In this document: piece after piece, positions 20,540-29,162 of the stretch
Position numbering within the stretch: the first letter of the stretch is position 1
How the letters are laid out: each line of letters begins with the position of its first letter
NCBI RefSeq assembly: GCF_014836955.1
Contig: NZ_JACSPV010000026.1
Location: 1 to 60,879, forward strand
DNA: 60,879 nt
Origin: Bacillus norwichensis
GTDB taxonomy: Bacteria > Bacillota > Bacilli > Bacillales > Bacillaceae_C
Direction of reading: 5' to 3'
Program-made: the position numbers and the translations under genes
Notes under the pieces: model-generated
Seen by the model: only the letters and a program-made list of their open reading frames with translations
What the model was told of the DNA's origin: nothing
Databases searched by the model: none

Positions 20540-20737
20540 TCAACTTTTTTCACTTTTCCACTTAAAAAATAACAATACTACTAAAACAGCAATACAGCCC
20601 CACCAAATACTTAATAAAGATTCATTTAATGAACCTGGGTGTTCTCCCTCCAATTTATAAGAGGAAAATAAACCACGAGTTATAAGAATAAATCCGAAAA
20701 GTACCGCACTAAACAACCAGTACCACCAACGCTTCAT
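20540..20737 (-). CDS. Small membrane protein
   Basis: A 65-residue protein with two hydrophobic segments (about 3-23 and 42-60), starting MKRWWYWLFSAVLFG. The ATG is 8 nt after a clear GGAGG (minus strand). It is not recognised. There is no adjacent gene on the same strand that indicates a role. Confidence 0.65.
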   Translation of the reverse strand: MKRWWYWLFSAVLFGFILITRGLFSSYKLEGEHPGSLNESLLSIWWGCIAVLVVLLFFKWKSEKS

Positions 20738-20924
20738 TGCTACGCCTCCAATAAAATCTTTATTTTAGGATTTTTTTCTCAACCTGATTCGTTAACTCAA
20801 ATAAGGTTTTTTCGATAGTCTTAAACAACCAGATGTGCCTGTCACTTTAAATACAAATGAAGTCCATAGAAATATTTTAATACTATGCCGATCAATGCTT
20901 TCGTTGCTTACAACTATCGACAAA

Positions 20925-20962
20925 TAACCATAAGCCCGACGTTCTGTCGAGCTTATGGTTAT
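20925..20962. terminator. Strong hairpin, probable bidirectional terminator
   Basis: AATAACCATAAGC-C-GACG and its complement (one mismatch) surround a short GTTCT-type loop. It lies in a 390-bp gap between two minus-strand genes that otherwise holds nothing I can name. Confidence 0.6.
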
Positions 20963-21130
20963 TAGATATATTTATTATTGGTAATTTATTGTAGATGATC
21001 AAAAATCTACAAGCTCGTATATGATGGCTAATCCGCAATATGTAGAGAAAATGTAATAAAAAATAGCTCTAATGTGAGGGCTTTTTCTAATCACTGTATA
21101 TCAACAATATTAGTAATCAAAATGCGAATA

Positions 21131-21580
21131 TTACTCTTTTAATTCAAAACCATCTTCCAGAAGCATTTTTTCAGATTCTTTCATACTCACACCATTATTT
21201 GTATTTCCAGAGAAGTCCATACCGGGAACATTTTTAGCTTTATCGAAATCCAATTTTCCAAAATCTACAGATAATGTTTCGACTGCTTCATTCTCTTTAT
21301 ATTCAATTTTCTGCTCGACGCCTTCTAATCCTTGATATTTTGTCGAAATTGGATCTAATACTGCTTGTGCTTCTTCTTTTGTAGCAACTCCTAATGCAGA
21401 ATACGGTATTGTATTGTTGGACGTTTGTTTTGAAACGTTATCCCCTTTGTAAGTGTAAACTAATTCCATATCAATTCCGTTCTGATTAGAAATAAAGGTT
21501 TTTGTTTCTTCTTTACTCCCACACCCACTGAAAACTAGAAGAGTTAAGAGTAATATGATACTACCAAATATTTTTTTCAT
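21131..21580 (-). CDS. YehR-like lipoprotein (DUF1307)
   Basis: A 149-residue lipoprotein precursor: the signal peptide KKIFGSIILLLTLLVFSGC ends in a lipobox LVFSGC, followed by EETKTF and a domain matching the DUF1307/YehR pattern (TYKGDNVSKQT, EAQAVLDPISTKYQGLEGV). The function is unknown; it is membrane-anchored outside the cell. The ATG follows AAGGAGC at good spacing. An in-frame extension of 15 codons upstream is unlikely. Confidence 0.8.
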   Translation of the reverse strand: MKKIFGSIILLLTLLVFSGCGSKEETKTFISNQNGIDMELVYTYKGDNVSKQTSNNTIPYSALGVATKEEAQAVLDPISTKYQGLEGVEQKIEYKENEAVETLSVDFGKLDFDKAKNVPGMDFSGNTNNGVSMKESEKMLLEDGFELKE

Positions 21581-22016
21581 GTTTTTGCTCCTTATAGAAT
21601 TTTTGCAACTTGGGTATTTTACCATTATTTTTCAAAATTAACCAGCCTCTAGAGTGAAGGCTTTTTAGAAATAAAACAAGCCCGATCCGCAGATCGAGAT
21701 TTATCTTTTTTCACTATTTGCTTCTACCCACGTAATGTTTTTATATTAATTGCCGCAGATATGGATATATGCTCTATTCGTCCATAAAACCAAAAAGCAA
21801 AAGTATAATCTTCCCAAGATACACAAATACTTCTTAATTGCTAGTTGCCGCAGTAGTTTTCCTTTCCGACTTTCTGGTCAACGAGTCGAAGATGCCTGCT
21901 GAACCTGTAAGCAGTTTGTACCACTGTTGCCGGTGACCGCTAGAAATCATGTTATCTGTGAAGTGGCTGAGGGTTTGAATTATCAAAAAGAACGTTGGTC
22001 ATTCCTGAAAAAACCT

Positions 22017-22196
22017 TTATAGAGATTCTTTATGGAAATTTGCTACGTTTGGTTTTGCCTCTGTAAATTGTAATAATTCATTATAAACCTTAAATGGATT
22101 TTCCTGTAGTGTTCTATCCATTTATCTAAATCAGCCTTTATAACAACTGAAAAAAGACAATCTGTATTTTCTTTAAATTCAACTAACTTACACTAA
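22017..22196 (-). pseudogene. Fragment of a small unknown protein, frameshifted
   Basis: The minus strand reads VEFKENTDCLFSVVIKADLDKW and then, one frame over, DRTLQENPFKVYNELLQF to a stop at 22017. The two halves join naturally and both look protein-like, suggesting an indel near 22123. It begins where the 22183-22473 gene stops and may be a remnant of a cotranscribed partner. Not recognised. Confidence 0.4.
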
Positions 22197-22473
22197 TATG
22201 TTCAATTACATCAGCATCATGTTCATTCAAATCCTCAGTAACGATTGCTTTAACTTTTATGAGGTTATCATTCGCTTCAAAATTATTTGATTGATTTTGA
22301 TAGACATCGATTAAAAAAGGGTAATCTTCAATCCGGGTTTTTCTATTGCAATCTTCTATTACAATAAATCCTATTGTATAATTCCAGCCATCTTTTTTGC
22401 TATGCATAAGACGAAATATTTCAAAGTTTTTCATCCTTAATTCGCCGATCAGATATACTTCTGGCATTTTCAA
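22183..22473 (-). CDS. Hypothetical protein
   Basis: A 96-residue soluble acidic protein (pattern KMPEVYLIGELRMKNFEIF, HEHISV-like end). The TTG start lies 6 nt after GAGGTGAT; an ATG two codons later is possible. It is not recognised. It is followed on the same strand by the broken reading frame at 22017-22196. Confidence 0.5.
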   Translation of the reverse strand: MKMPEVYLIGELRMKNFEIFRLMHSKKDGWNYTIGFIVIEDCNRKTRIEDYPFLIDVYQNQSNNFEANDNLIKVKAIVTEDLNEHDADVIEHISVS

Positions 22474-22680
22474 AATATCACCTCATTTACACAAATTCTC
22501 CGCCTAAATGCTCTCCTACTTCAAAAGAACTCTCAGTTATTTTAACTATATCATTTTATGTTAAGGTTTAACTTTTAAGTTACTTGAAATAGTGTGTTTT
22601 CTTATCTTTTTAGATTCCAAGACGTGTGCTGTAACTGTAAAGACAAGCAATTCATATTATGTCGTAGGAGGTGAGAGAAG

Positions 22681-22920
22681 GTGTTTGAAATCTACGACAT
22701 AGCAATCATTCCAGTCATTGTCGGTCTGGTGGAAGTCTTCAAGCGGGCAGGTGTCCCTTGTAAGATTTTGCCCTTTATCTCATTGGCTCTTGGCATAATC
22801 ATTGGAATTGTTTATGTGACAGAGTTTGATTTAAAGCAGGGCATCCTTGTTGGAGTCATGTTAGGGCTATCAGCTTCCGGATTATATTCAGGGACAAAAA
22901 GTACGATTGAGAAAGAGTGA
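22681..22920 (+). CDS. Phage-type holin
   Basis: A 79-residue protein with two or three hydrophobic segments (about 7-22, 30-48, 54-70) and a charged C-terminus, the size and layout of small class holins. It is encoded just before a peptidoglycan amidase, the usual holin-endolysin order. The GTG start lies 7 nt after AGGAGGTGAG. A terminator follows, so the amidase 260 bp downstream may have its own promoter. No other phage genes adjoin. Confidence 0.75.
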   Translation: MFEIYDIAIIPVIVGLVEVFKRAGVPCKILPFISLALGIIIGIVYVTEFDLKQGILVGVMLGLSASGLYSGTKSTIEKE

Positions 22921-22943
22921 CGCATATGCGTTGCTCTTTTTTA
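22909..22943 (+). terminator. Terminator after the holin gene
   Basis: AAAGAG-TGACGC and GCGTTG-CTCTTT pair around ATAT and are followed by TTTTT. The 5' arm overlaps the last codons of the holin. Confidence 0.85.
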
Positions 22944-23180
22944 TAAGCAAGGTATAGCTTGTTATGGAAAATTTAATTCAAAGGAAGGGTTTATCTTTGT
23001 CCACCACCTAGCCGCTTTCAAGTAGTGGTGAGAGCTATGCCTCCTCGCGAATCGTCTTGTTTGCCCGCGCTAGACTATGCTGCTTGTCTTTTCTTACAAA
23101 AAATCCACAAAGGAACTAAGAGAGTCGCCTGTCCGGATGGTGCATAAAGCGCATTTAATATAGCAAGGAGAGGATCAATA

Positions 23181-24227
23181 ATGATAAAGATTGCTATAGA
23201 TGCAGGGCATGGCGGCTTCGGAGTAACAGCAGGCAAACGAACACCAGCAGGGGAGTATGAGTGGAATTTTAACAATAAAGTCGTTTTGTCAGCTATTAAA
23301 TATTTCAAGCAATATCAAGGCGTTTCTCTGTTGAGGCTGGATGATTCAACTGGCAAAACAGATGTACCGCTAATTACTAGAACAAATAAAGCTAATGCTT
23401 GGGGTGCAGATATTCTTATTTCAGTTCATCACAATGCTAATACTGGTAGTTGGGGTGAATGGACAGGTACAGAAATTTACACTTACTTAGGAATCTGGCC
23501 ACAAGCCGAAAAGTTGGCTTCCGTTGTTCTAAGGAAGCTGGTTCAAGCTTATGGATTGAAAGATAGGGGGCTGAAAAAAGCAGATTTTCACATGCTTAGA
23601 GAATCCAAGATGCCGGCGATCCTGATTGAGGGAGGTTATATGGATTCAAGCATTGATATTAAGAAAATGAGGGATGATAAGATCCTTGATGCTGCTGGAA
23701 AGGCGATTGCTGAAGGCGTGGCGGAGTATCTCGGTATGAAAAAAGTCATAAATAAACCTGTTTCCAAGCCAGCTGTACCAACTCAAAATAAGCCATCCAG
23801 CAGTTACAGCGGAACCAGTATCGTGGATTATCTTAAAAGTATCGGTATGGATTCCAGCAAGGAAAATCGCAAGAAGCTTGCTAAACAATACGGGGTCAGT
23901 GGATATGACTTTTCCTCAGGGAAAAATCTTGAATTGCTTAACAAAATGAGAGCAAATAAACCAGCTAGCACCCCAGCCACTCCTTCCAAACCAGCTGTTA
24001 AAAAGCAGACGGTTCATCTGCCTGCCGGGGCAAATACATGGCGAACATATAAGCTCGGAGTCCAGCCGGTCAAGAAGAATTCTGATTGGAGCCTTACACC
24101 TTCCAAGTACGGCGGACTCACTTATGATATTCTGGACAGGCCGTATCCTAATGTCGTCACAATCATGACGAGCCGCGGTAAACGAAATATTTATGTTGGA
24201 CCAGAGACAGGTGCAGTTATTAGGTAA
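23181..24227 (+). CDS. N-acetylmuramoyl-L-alanine amidase (endolysin-like)
   Basis: Cleaves the amide bond between muramic acid and the stem peptide. The N-terminal Amidase_3 domain (1-180) shows the zinc ligands in DAGHGG (residues 7-12), ISVHHNAN and the glutamate in ILIEGGYMD. A helical linker repeat (IVDYLKSIGMDSSKENRKKL, about 215-260) and a C-terminal wall-binding-like domain (275-348) with THLPAGANTWR-type start follow, as in Bacillus phage lysins. ATG lies after AAGGAGAGG. With the holin it forms an isolated lysis cassette. Confidence 0.88.
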   Translation: MIKIAIDAGHGGFGVTAGKRTPAGEYEWNFNNKVVLSAIKYFKQYQGVSLLRLDDSTGKTDVPLITRTNKANAWGADILISVHHNANTGSWGEWTGTEIYTYLGIWPQAEKLASVVLRKLVQAYGLKDRGLKKADFHMLRESKMPAILIEGGYMDSSIDIKKMRDDKILDAAGKAIAEGVAEYLGMKKVINKPVSKPAVPTQNKPSSSYSGTSIVDYLKSIGMDSSKENRKKLAKQYGVSGYDFSSGKNLELLNKMRANKPASTPATPSKPAVKKQTVHLPAGANTWRTYKLGVQPVKKNSDWSLTPSKYGGLTYDILDRPYPNVVTIMTSRGKRNIYVGPETGAVIR

Positions 24228-24292
24228 ATATGTTCACATGGAATTCTTGGTTTTGGTACATGAACTTACACAGTCAACAGTCGTTTACAAGA

Positions 24293-24332
24293 ATGACCTC
24301 TTCTTGATGAGAATAGGTCGCTTTTTTTGCTT
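24293..24332 (+). terminator. Probable terminator after the amidase
   Basis: GACCT and AGGTC pair around a loop containing CTTCTTGATGAGAA, followed by CGCTTTTTTT. The stem is short but the T tract is good. Confidence 0.55.
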
Positions 24333-24380
24333 AAAAGGCTTAAAATTTGAATAATTAAATAAAACAAGAGGATGAGTAAT

Positions 24381-24812
24381 ATGAACAGAATAAATTTGAT
24401 AACACTTGGTGTAAGAAACATGGATCAGTCTTTAAAATTCTATAGGGACGGTCTTGGTTTTGACACGATGGTGGATGAAGAGAATCCAGGCATTGTATTC
24501 TTTAATAATGGGGGAAGTAAATTAGCATTATATTCTTTAAATGAGTTGGCAAAAGATATAAATGAACAGGAAGCCCCGGTTAGAACAGGTTTCCCAGGTA
24601 TTACTCTTGCTTATAACGCAAAATCCGTTAAAGAAGTGGATCGTATTTTTGAAAAAGCTGAACAGGCCGGAGGGACAGTTGTTAAAAAACCTCAACCTGT
24701 TTTTTGGGGTGGATATAGCGGATACTTTTCAGACCCTGACGGCTATTATTGGGAGGTTGCTTATGGGGAAGATTGGAAATTTGATGAAAATGATATGTTA
24801 GTGATTGAGTAA
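24381..24812 (+). CDS. VOC (glyoxalase/bleomycin-resistance) family protein
   Basis: A 143-residue vicinal-oxygen-chelate protein: LGVRNMDQSLKFYRDGLGF at the start and GYSGYFSDPDGYYWEVAYGEDW at the end are the paired beta-alpha-beta motifs of the fold. The substrate is unknown. I chose ATG 24381, 7 nt after AAGAGGATG; the ATG at 24372 overlaps the ribosome site. Confidence 0.85.
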   Translation: MNRINLITLGVRNMDQSLKFYRDGLGFDTMVDEENPGIVFFNNGGSKLALYSLNELAKDINEQEAPVRTGFPGITLAYNAKSVKEVDRIFEKAEQAGGTVVKKPQPVFWGGYSGYFSDPDGYYWEVAYGEDWKFDENDMLVIE

Positions 24813-24836
24813 AAAAAATTGCCTCATTCCGCGAAA

Positions 24837-24861
24837 AAGCCCGGTGTTGCCGACCGGGCTT
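24837..24861. terminator. Bidirectional terminator
   Basis: AAGCCCGG and CCGGGCTT around TGTTGCCGA, between convergent genes (VOC protein and zinc-ribbon protein). Confidence 0.75.
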
Positions 24862-24909
24862 AAGATCATGATTTTTCGAGTGTATGTAAACCTGTGAATT
24901 ACACCTCTC

Positions 24910-25116
24910 CTAAAAAAGTGTGCCTTTGAATTTTTCCGGTTTTTTTACATAGCTTTCAATTATATACCCACAATCAGTACAAAGAATGTATTCAACATTT
25001 GAACCGAGGCCCATCTTACCATCCGGGTACATAACTCCATACCCTGTATGTTTCCCCTTGCCTAATTCTTTTCCACCACATTTTGGGCAATCTGTTGGTT
25101 TTGTAGATTTTTCCAT
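24910..25116 (-). CDS. Zinc-ribbon protein
   Basis: A 68-residue protein with two Cys pairs, CPKC near residue 10 and CTDC near 46, expected to hold one zinc. ATG follows AAAAGGAG. Similar short zinc-ribbon proteins are common in Bacillus and uncharacterised. Nothing around it indicates a partner. Confidence 0.75.
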   Translation of the reverse strand: MEKSTKPTDCPKCGGKELGKGKHTGYGVMYPDGKMGLGSNVEYILCTDCGYIIESYVKKPEKFKGTLF

Positions 25117-25489
25117 TTTGAAAAACTCCTTTTAGGATCTGATTGTCTTCAAATTTTTAATGCAGGTTTGCGTGCTTAAGCAGGTATGAATACGAAAAAA
25201 TTTAAATGACATAAATATTAAAACAATCATCTTAGTCAGGGAATCTATAAAACAAATAATAAAATGCATCATCCAAGATTGACCAAAAAATGAGCAATGC
25301 TTCAGTCATCATCTCTATTCTATAAAGAATCATATACTACATTTAGAATAAGAAAGAAAACTTATAGTATATGTTATACAGAGTATTTTTGCAGGTAACC
25401 AGGGGATATTAAGTTTTGAATAGAGAAAAACTTAATATCTCTTCAGCATTCCCGTTTTATTTGATAGACAGGCGCCAAAGGGCAGGGCA
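25117..25489. other. AT-rich intergenic stretch with one hairpin
   Basis: It holds a 13-bp hairpin at 25405-25439 (GATATTAAGTTTT / AAAACTTAATATC) without a T tract. No gene is visible. Confidence 0.5.
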
Positions 25490-25825
25490 TTAATTAACAA
25501 AAGTAGTATTACGAGCTTTCCAGTCTTCTAACTTTATAAATACCCAAAATCCATAAATACCCAATGTAATGACTGTAAAGAACCACCATTTAATCCAATG
25601 TCCAAATAATCCAATTGCAGAACCATGAAATTGCATTCGCTTTCCTTCGATGACAGTATGATTAATTTTCCATCCATAGATCATCGTAATAGACCAGGGG
25701 TAGCAAATGCCGAAGGTGCAAACTGTGACAAGCGTGCCGAGAATAACCCAGCCTATGTACTGTAATAGTCCTCCGTCAAAATAAGATGTTCTTCCTTTAC
25801 GCGTTTCAAGTTTTTCCGTTTGCAC
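25490..25825 (-). CDS. DUF898-like membrane protein
   Basis: A 111-residue protein with three hydrophobic segments and the aromatic pattern YIGWVILGTLVTVCTFGICYPW and FGHWIKWWFFTVITLGIYGFW, characteristic of DUF898/YjgN-type proteins. The function is unknown. The GTG start lies 6 nt after GGAGGG. Confidence 0.75.
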   Translation of the reverse strand: MQTEKLETRKGRTSYFDGGLLQYIGWVILGTLVTVCTFGICYPWSITMIYGWKINHTVIEGKRMQFHGSAIGLFGHWIKWWFFTVITLGIYGFWVFIKLEDWKARNTTFVN

Positions 25826-26019
25826 GTATATCCCTCCATTTTTAAATTATGCAAATTTCCAGCAGAAAAAAGCATGTCTTGCTAACAATTAATATTGGCT
25901 GTACCTAATTTCTTTAAGGTGCGTGTGTAGGAATCGTAGTTTACGTTGCTCTCTATCCTAAAGCAACACGTCCCTGCAAAGTTCAAAGTAAAACATATAG
26001 CCTTGACCAATTTTTTTGT

Positions 26020-26283
26020 TTATCCAAAAAAGTGTGTAAGATAAAAATTAAAAATATACCCACCTATGGAAGAAACGCTTAAAACTAGCACGCCGATAGA
26101 TAATATGTCAACATCCAGTTTTTCTTTTGGTTTTCTAAGGGTAATAATAGAAAGAATGATTCCAATAAGGAAAATTGCAACCCAAAGTGCATTTAACTGA
26201 GAACCCCAGTTAATGAAGTAATTAACTAAGAAGAAAAGATCCATTAAGAGTAAGATGAATAAAACAATCTTTGCTTTCTTCAT
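26020..26283 (-). CDS. Small membrane protein
   Basis: An 87-residue protein with three hydrophobic segments (about 5-23, 31-48, 60-80) and lysine-rich ends. ATG follows GAGGAGTTAAACCAT. Not recognised. It is one of several short membrane-protein genes in this accessory zone. Confidence 0.65.
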   Translation of the reverse strand: MKKAKIVLFILLLMDLFFLVNYFINWGSQLNALWVAIFLIGIILSIITLRKPKEKLDVDILSIGVLVLSVSSIGGYIFNFYLTHFFG

Positions 26284-26482
26284 ATGGTTTAACTCCTCTT
26301 CCGTTTTTTATCATAGCAAAAAAGCATCTTAAGATCGATAACGATGAGCATTGAAATTAGAGCTCATTATTCAGTTGAGATAGATGGTAAAAAACCGTTT
26401 GAATATAAGCCGTCATCTATTTTTCAGAAACAATTTTGTTGAAAATGTTAACTTTAAGGTGCATGTGAGGAGATAAATATTT

Positions 26483-26659
26483 TTAATGGTACTCCTTCCG
26501 TTTCTTTTTTTCTATGAAAATCCAATAATAGTATGTAATCCAAAAAACAGGAATCGCCAAAAATGCGTAAAATGTGCGATGCTCTGGGAGTACAATAATT
26601 AGTACAATTCCCAGCATAAGAAATGGCGGAAAAAGTATAAAGTATTTCTTTTTATCCAT
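26483..26659 (-). CDS. Small membrane protein (58 aa)
   Basis: Found by direct reading. It starts MDKKKYFILFPPFLMLGIV, has two hydrophobic segments separated by PEHRTF, and ends in the basic tail EKKKRKEYH. The ribosome site AAGGAGGAT is optimal (7 nt before ATG), which makes translation likely. Not recognised. Confidence 0.65.
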   Translation of the reverse strand: MDKKKYFILFPPFLMLGIVLIIVLPEHRTFYAFLAIPVFWITYYYWIFIEKKKRKEYH

Positions 26660-26904
26660 TTTTATCCTCCTTGAATAGGTAAATAGATCCTATCATTTTA
26701 TTTCTTAGAAAGGAAGCAATTGCTGTATTTGCGTAATTAGAGAGATAACGAAGGAGGAACTCGTTGAAAGATTGTCAGAGGTTATTTAAGTGAAGGATGC
26801 ACGAAATGTTTTTAGGGATCTACATCCACTTAATGGTTACCTAATATTAAAATATGATACATATTATTCGTAAGATTAAAACGATGCGGGAGGTGCTTAA
26901 AGCA

Positions 26905-27033
26905 ATGATTAAAAGGATCTTTAATTTATTTAAAGGTAGAAAATCAAATTCCGAAGAGCCTCAAAAGCTTGAATCAGTATCAGGAGAAGCTGATTACGAA
27001 TACGAGCCTGAAGACAGACATTATTTTTATTAG
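26905..27033 (+). CDS. Small charged protein (42 aa)
   Basis: Found by direct reading. A basic amphipathic N-terminus (MIKRIFNLFKGRK) is followed by an acidic tyrosine-rich tail (DYEYEPEDRHYFY). The ribosome site GGGAGGTG lies 10 nt before ATG. No homologue is recognised. It is surrounded by AT-rich non-coding sequence. Confidence 0.5.
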   Translation: MIKRIFNLFKGRKSNSEEPQKLESVSGEADYEYEPEDRHYFY

Positions 27034-27222
27034 GATTACTCTGTAAGTTTAGACTTAAAGATATATAGGGAGAAGCAGCAGATGTTTCTTTAAAATAAGT
27101 TTGATCATTTTCTACCTGTGTTGTTCCACAAAAGCGTCCTTTAACCGCGGAACATTATCGAAAATTTTTATAAAGTTTGGGCTTAAATCAAACATATTGT
27201 AGTGCTCTAACTAACAGCAGGA

Positions 27223-27594
27223 TTATTTAATCCATTGAAGGAATTCCAGGCGATTACCGAATGGGTCATTTACATAAAAACGTTTAGCGCCTTCGAGTGG
27301 TTCATCTTCAATGACTTTGATCCCTTTTTCAATTATCTGCTCGCGCAGCCCTTCTAAATTTTCAACGTGGAAAGCTGGATGTGCCTTTTTGGCGGGTATA
27401 AAATCTTCCTGAATTCCTATATGAAGTTGATGCGCTCCACATTTAAACCAAACACCGCCACGTTTCACCAGGTTTTCGGGCTTTAGGATTTCCTCCATGC
27501 CAAGAACACCATTGAAAAAACTCCGTGCTTTATTTTCGCTTCCTTTTGGTGCAGCTAATTGAACATGATCAATTCCAGTGAATGAATACAACAT
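27223..27594 (-). CDS. VOC (glyoxalase) family protein
   Basis: A 123-residue protein starting GIDHVQLAAPKGSENKARSFF and ending NDPFGNRLEFLQW, the two VOC half-motifs. The likely metal ligands are the H of DHVQ and the E of RLEF. The substrate is unknown. ATG follows GGAGAAGGATGG. Confidence 0.85.
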   Translation of the reverse strand: MLYSFTGIDHVQLAAPKGSENKARSFFNGVLGMEEILKPENLVKRGGVWFKCGAHQLHIGIQEDFIPAKKAHPAFHVENLEGLREQIIEKGIKVIEDEPLEGAKRFYVNDPFGNRLEFLQWIK

Positions 27595-28017
27595 AATAAA
27601 ACACCATCCTTCTCCAATTCATCTCCCAACTAAAAGTATAACTTGGACTATTAATACTTAAAATTATTCATTTCATATAAATGTCAATAAGCATTTCTTA
27701 TCGTATTTTTAATAAATCCAATCTTATCCATGTTTAATGATCTTCAACAAAATGGCCCGATCCCGATGGGGAAAGTATATGTCTTAAAATCATCATCCGA
27801 AGGTTGAATATTGCTCGCCAGAACCAATATAATCTTTTTGCTCCACAACACCGAGCTTAGCTTATAGTTGGCTTCAATCGGGACATTGGACTCAGTGACA
27901 ATATTATCCTTAATCGACTCAACCAATTCAATGGATGCCATGAACAATGACATTATGACAAACTTTTTACTATAACAAAAGAAAAATATTGTTATATTCA
28001 TTTCATAATGGCTAAAC

Positions 28018-28175
28018 ACACCTAAGATGTTATCTTTCAACGAGATGGGGAAGCCTCAATACCGTTCCGCATCCGGTGATAATCCACACCATGTCTTGTA
28101 GGTGGAACCAAAAAATGTTATAGTTCGCACCAAAAGTGTTATGACTGGCACCCAAAATGTTATCTATCACACCAT
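28018..28175. repeat. IS21-like multiple terminal repeats (orphan)
   Basis: Three tandem imperfect units with period 21-22 bp start at 28107, 28129 and 28150, each of the form ACC-N5-TGTTAT, with the ACC of a fourth at 28171. A further isolated unit (ACCTAAGATGTTATC) lies at 28020. Such TGTTAT-containing arrays mark the ends of IS21-family elements. No istA or istB frame is present within several kilobases, so this is a relic. The rest of 27595-28386 holds no supported gene. Confidence 0.55.
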
Positions 28176-28386
28176 TTAGTTAAGTGCTGAAAGACTTGAT
28201 ATAACAACAAATTTCAACGCAGACAACAATAAAACAAGGAAAACATCTAAAACAAAATAAGTAAAACACAAAACAAAGCGTGAAGTTGTCTTTTTGTCAG
28301 AAAAAGTCTTATCCACAGGTAAGTGATAGAAACAAATCGTCTTCTCTCCACCGGAAAAGTTGTCCCTATACTTAAGGCCTCGCCAC

Positions 28387-28947
28387 CTATAAGTGTTTCG
28401 GTACAAGCTCAAAAATATCGTGGTTTTCAAATGCTTCGACCACTCGGTCAACCCATTCATAATAATGATATGCATACTCCAATTTATCAATGTCTATCAT
28501 GGCAAGTTCTTTGATTTCTGAGCTGATATTTTCATCTTCAACCAGCTTTTTCAATTCCGCCAGTGATTTTTTTATCGCAGTAAGATGCATGGAAACAGCG
28601 TTCCTCCACTTGATAGAAAATAAGTCTATGAAACCCTGGTACCAATCTTCCTCTACTTGGTACAGGTCTTTTCTGACACCCTTTTTCCAGACCCGCTCCA
28701 CCTGCTTGATATCGGACAGGGCTCTGACAGCTGTGCTCATACTTGTCTTGCTCATTCCCAATTCTTCTTTCATCTCATCCAGCGTCAACGGTTTACTATG
28801 GAAAAACATCGTTCCATATAATCTTCCAGCAGAATGTGTCATTCCATACAAGTCAATATTTTTAGCGATAACTTCGATAATCCGCTCCCGAGCTTTTTCA
28901 AGTTGTTCTCTGCCCTCCAAAACACTCACATCCTCAAAATTTCTCAC
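28387..28947 (-). CDS. GbsR/MarR-type transcriptional regulator
   Basis: A 186-residue winged-helix repressor of the GbsR/OpcR group: YGMTHSAGRLYGTMFFHSKPLTL is the family N-terminal hallmark, followed by the recognition region LGMSKTSMSTAVRALSD. In B. subtilis these proteins control choline/glycine-betaine genes and sense choline or osmotic state. Here it is transcribed away from the opuA operon, with a perfect palindrome in the shared upstream region, so it very probably represses opuA. Confidence 0.9.
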   Translation of the reverse strand: MRNFEDVSVLEGREQLEKARERIIEVIAKNIDLYGMTHSAGRLYGTMFFHSKPLTLDEMKEELGMSKTSMSTAVRALSDIKQVERVWKKGVRKDLYQVEEDWYQGFIDLFSIKWRNAVSMHLTAIKKSLAELKKLVEDENISSEIKELAMIDIDKLEYAYHYYEWVDRVVEAFENHDIFELVPKHL

Positions 28948-29053
28948 GTTAATTCTTAATTACATTATTACAGATTGTTTGTAAAGTAAAGAATTCAATG
29001 GGGTAGGATACAACAGGAAAGCGGAGCATTTGTAAGCATGCCATTCGTTTTTC

Positions 29054-29075
29054 GTGTACAGTTTAAACTGTACAC
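29054..29075. promoter_or_regulatory. Perfect 22-bp palindrome, candidate GbsR-type operator
   Basis: GTGTACAGTTT followed by its exact reverse complement AAACTGTACAC. It lies between the divergent regulator gene (start 28947) and opuAA (start 29163), 33 bp upstream of the proposed opuAA -35. Symmetry, length and position fit a dimer-bound operator. Confidence 0.75.
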
Positions 29076-29107
29076 ACTTTATAAACGTTATGTGCTGAAT
29101 ACCATGT

Positions 29108-29136
29108 TTGAGTTGATATGCTGTTTCCCCTACACT
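29108..29136 (+). promoter_or_regulatory. Probable promoter of opuA
   Basis: TTGAGT, 17 nt, TACACT. The -10 lies 27 bp before the start codon, leaving a short leader. The match is moderate. Confidence 0.5.
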
Positions 29137-29162
29137 TGTAATGTAGCTAAGGGGTGAAAAAA

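Noticed and set aside
22950-23160. 36-codon frame (MPPRESSCLPALDY..) between holin and amidase
   Set aside because: No proper ribosome site and no recognisable product; kept only as intergenic sequence.
27744-28040. 98-codon minus-strand frame next to the IS21-like repeats
   Set aside because: No ribosome site and it runs through a repeat unit; possible transposase debris but not supportable as a gene.
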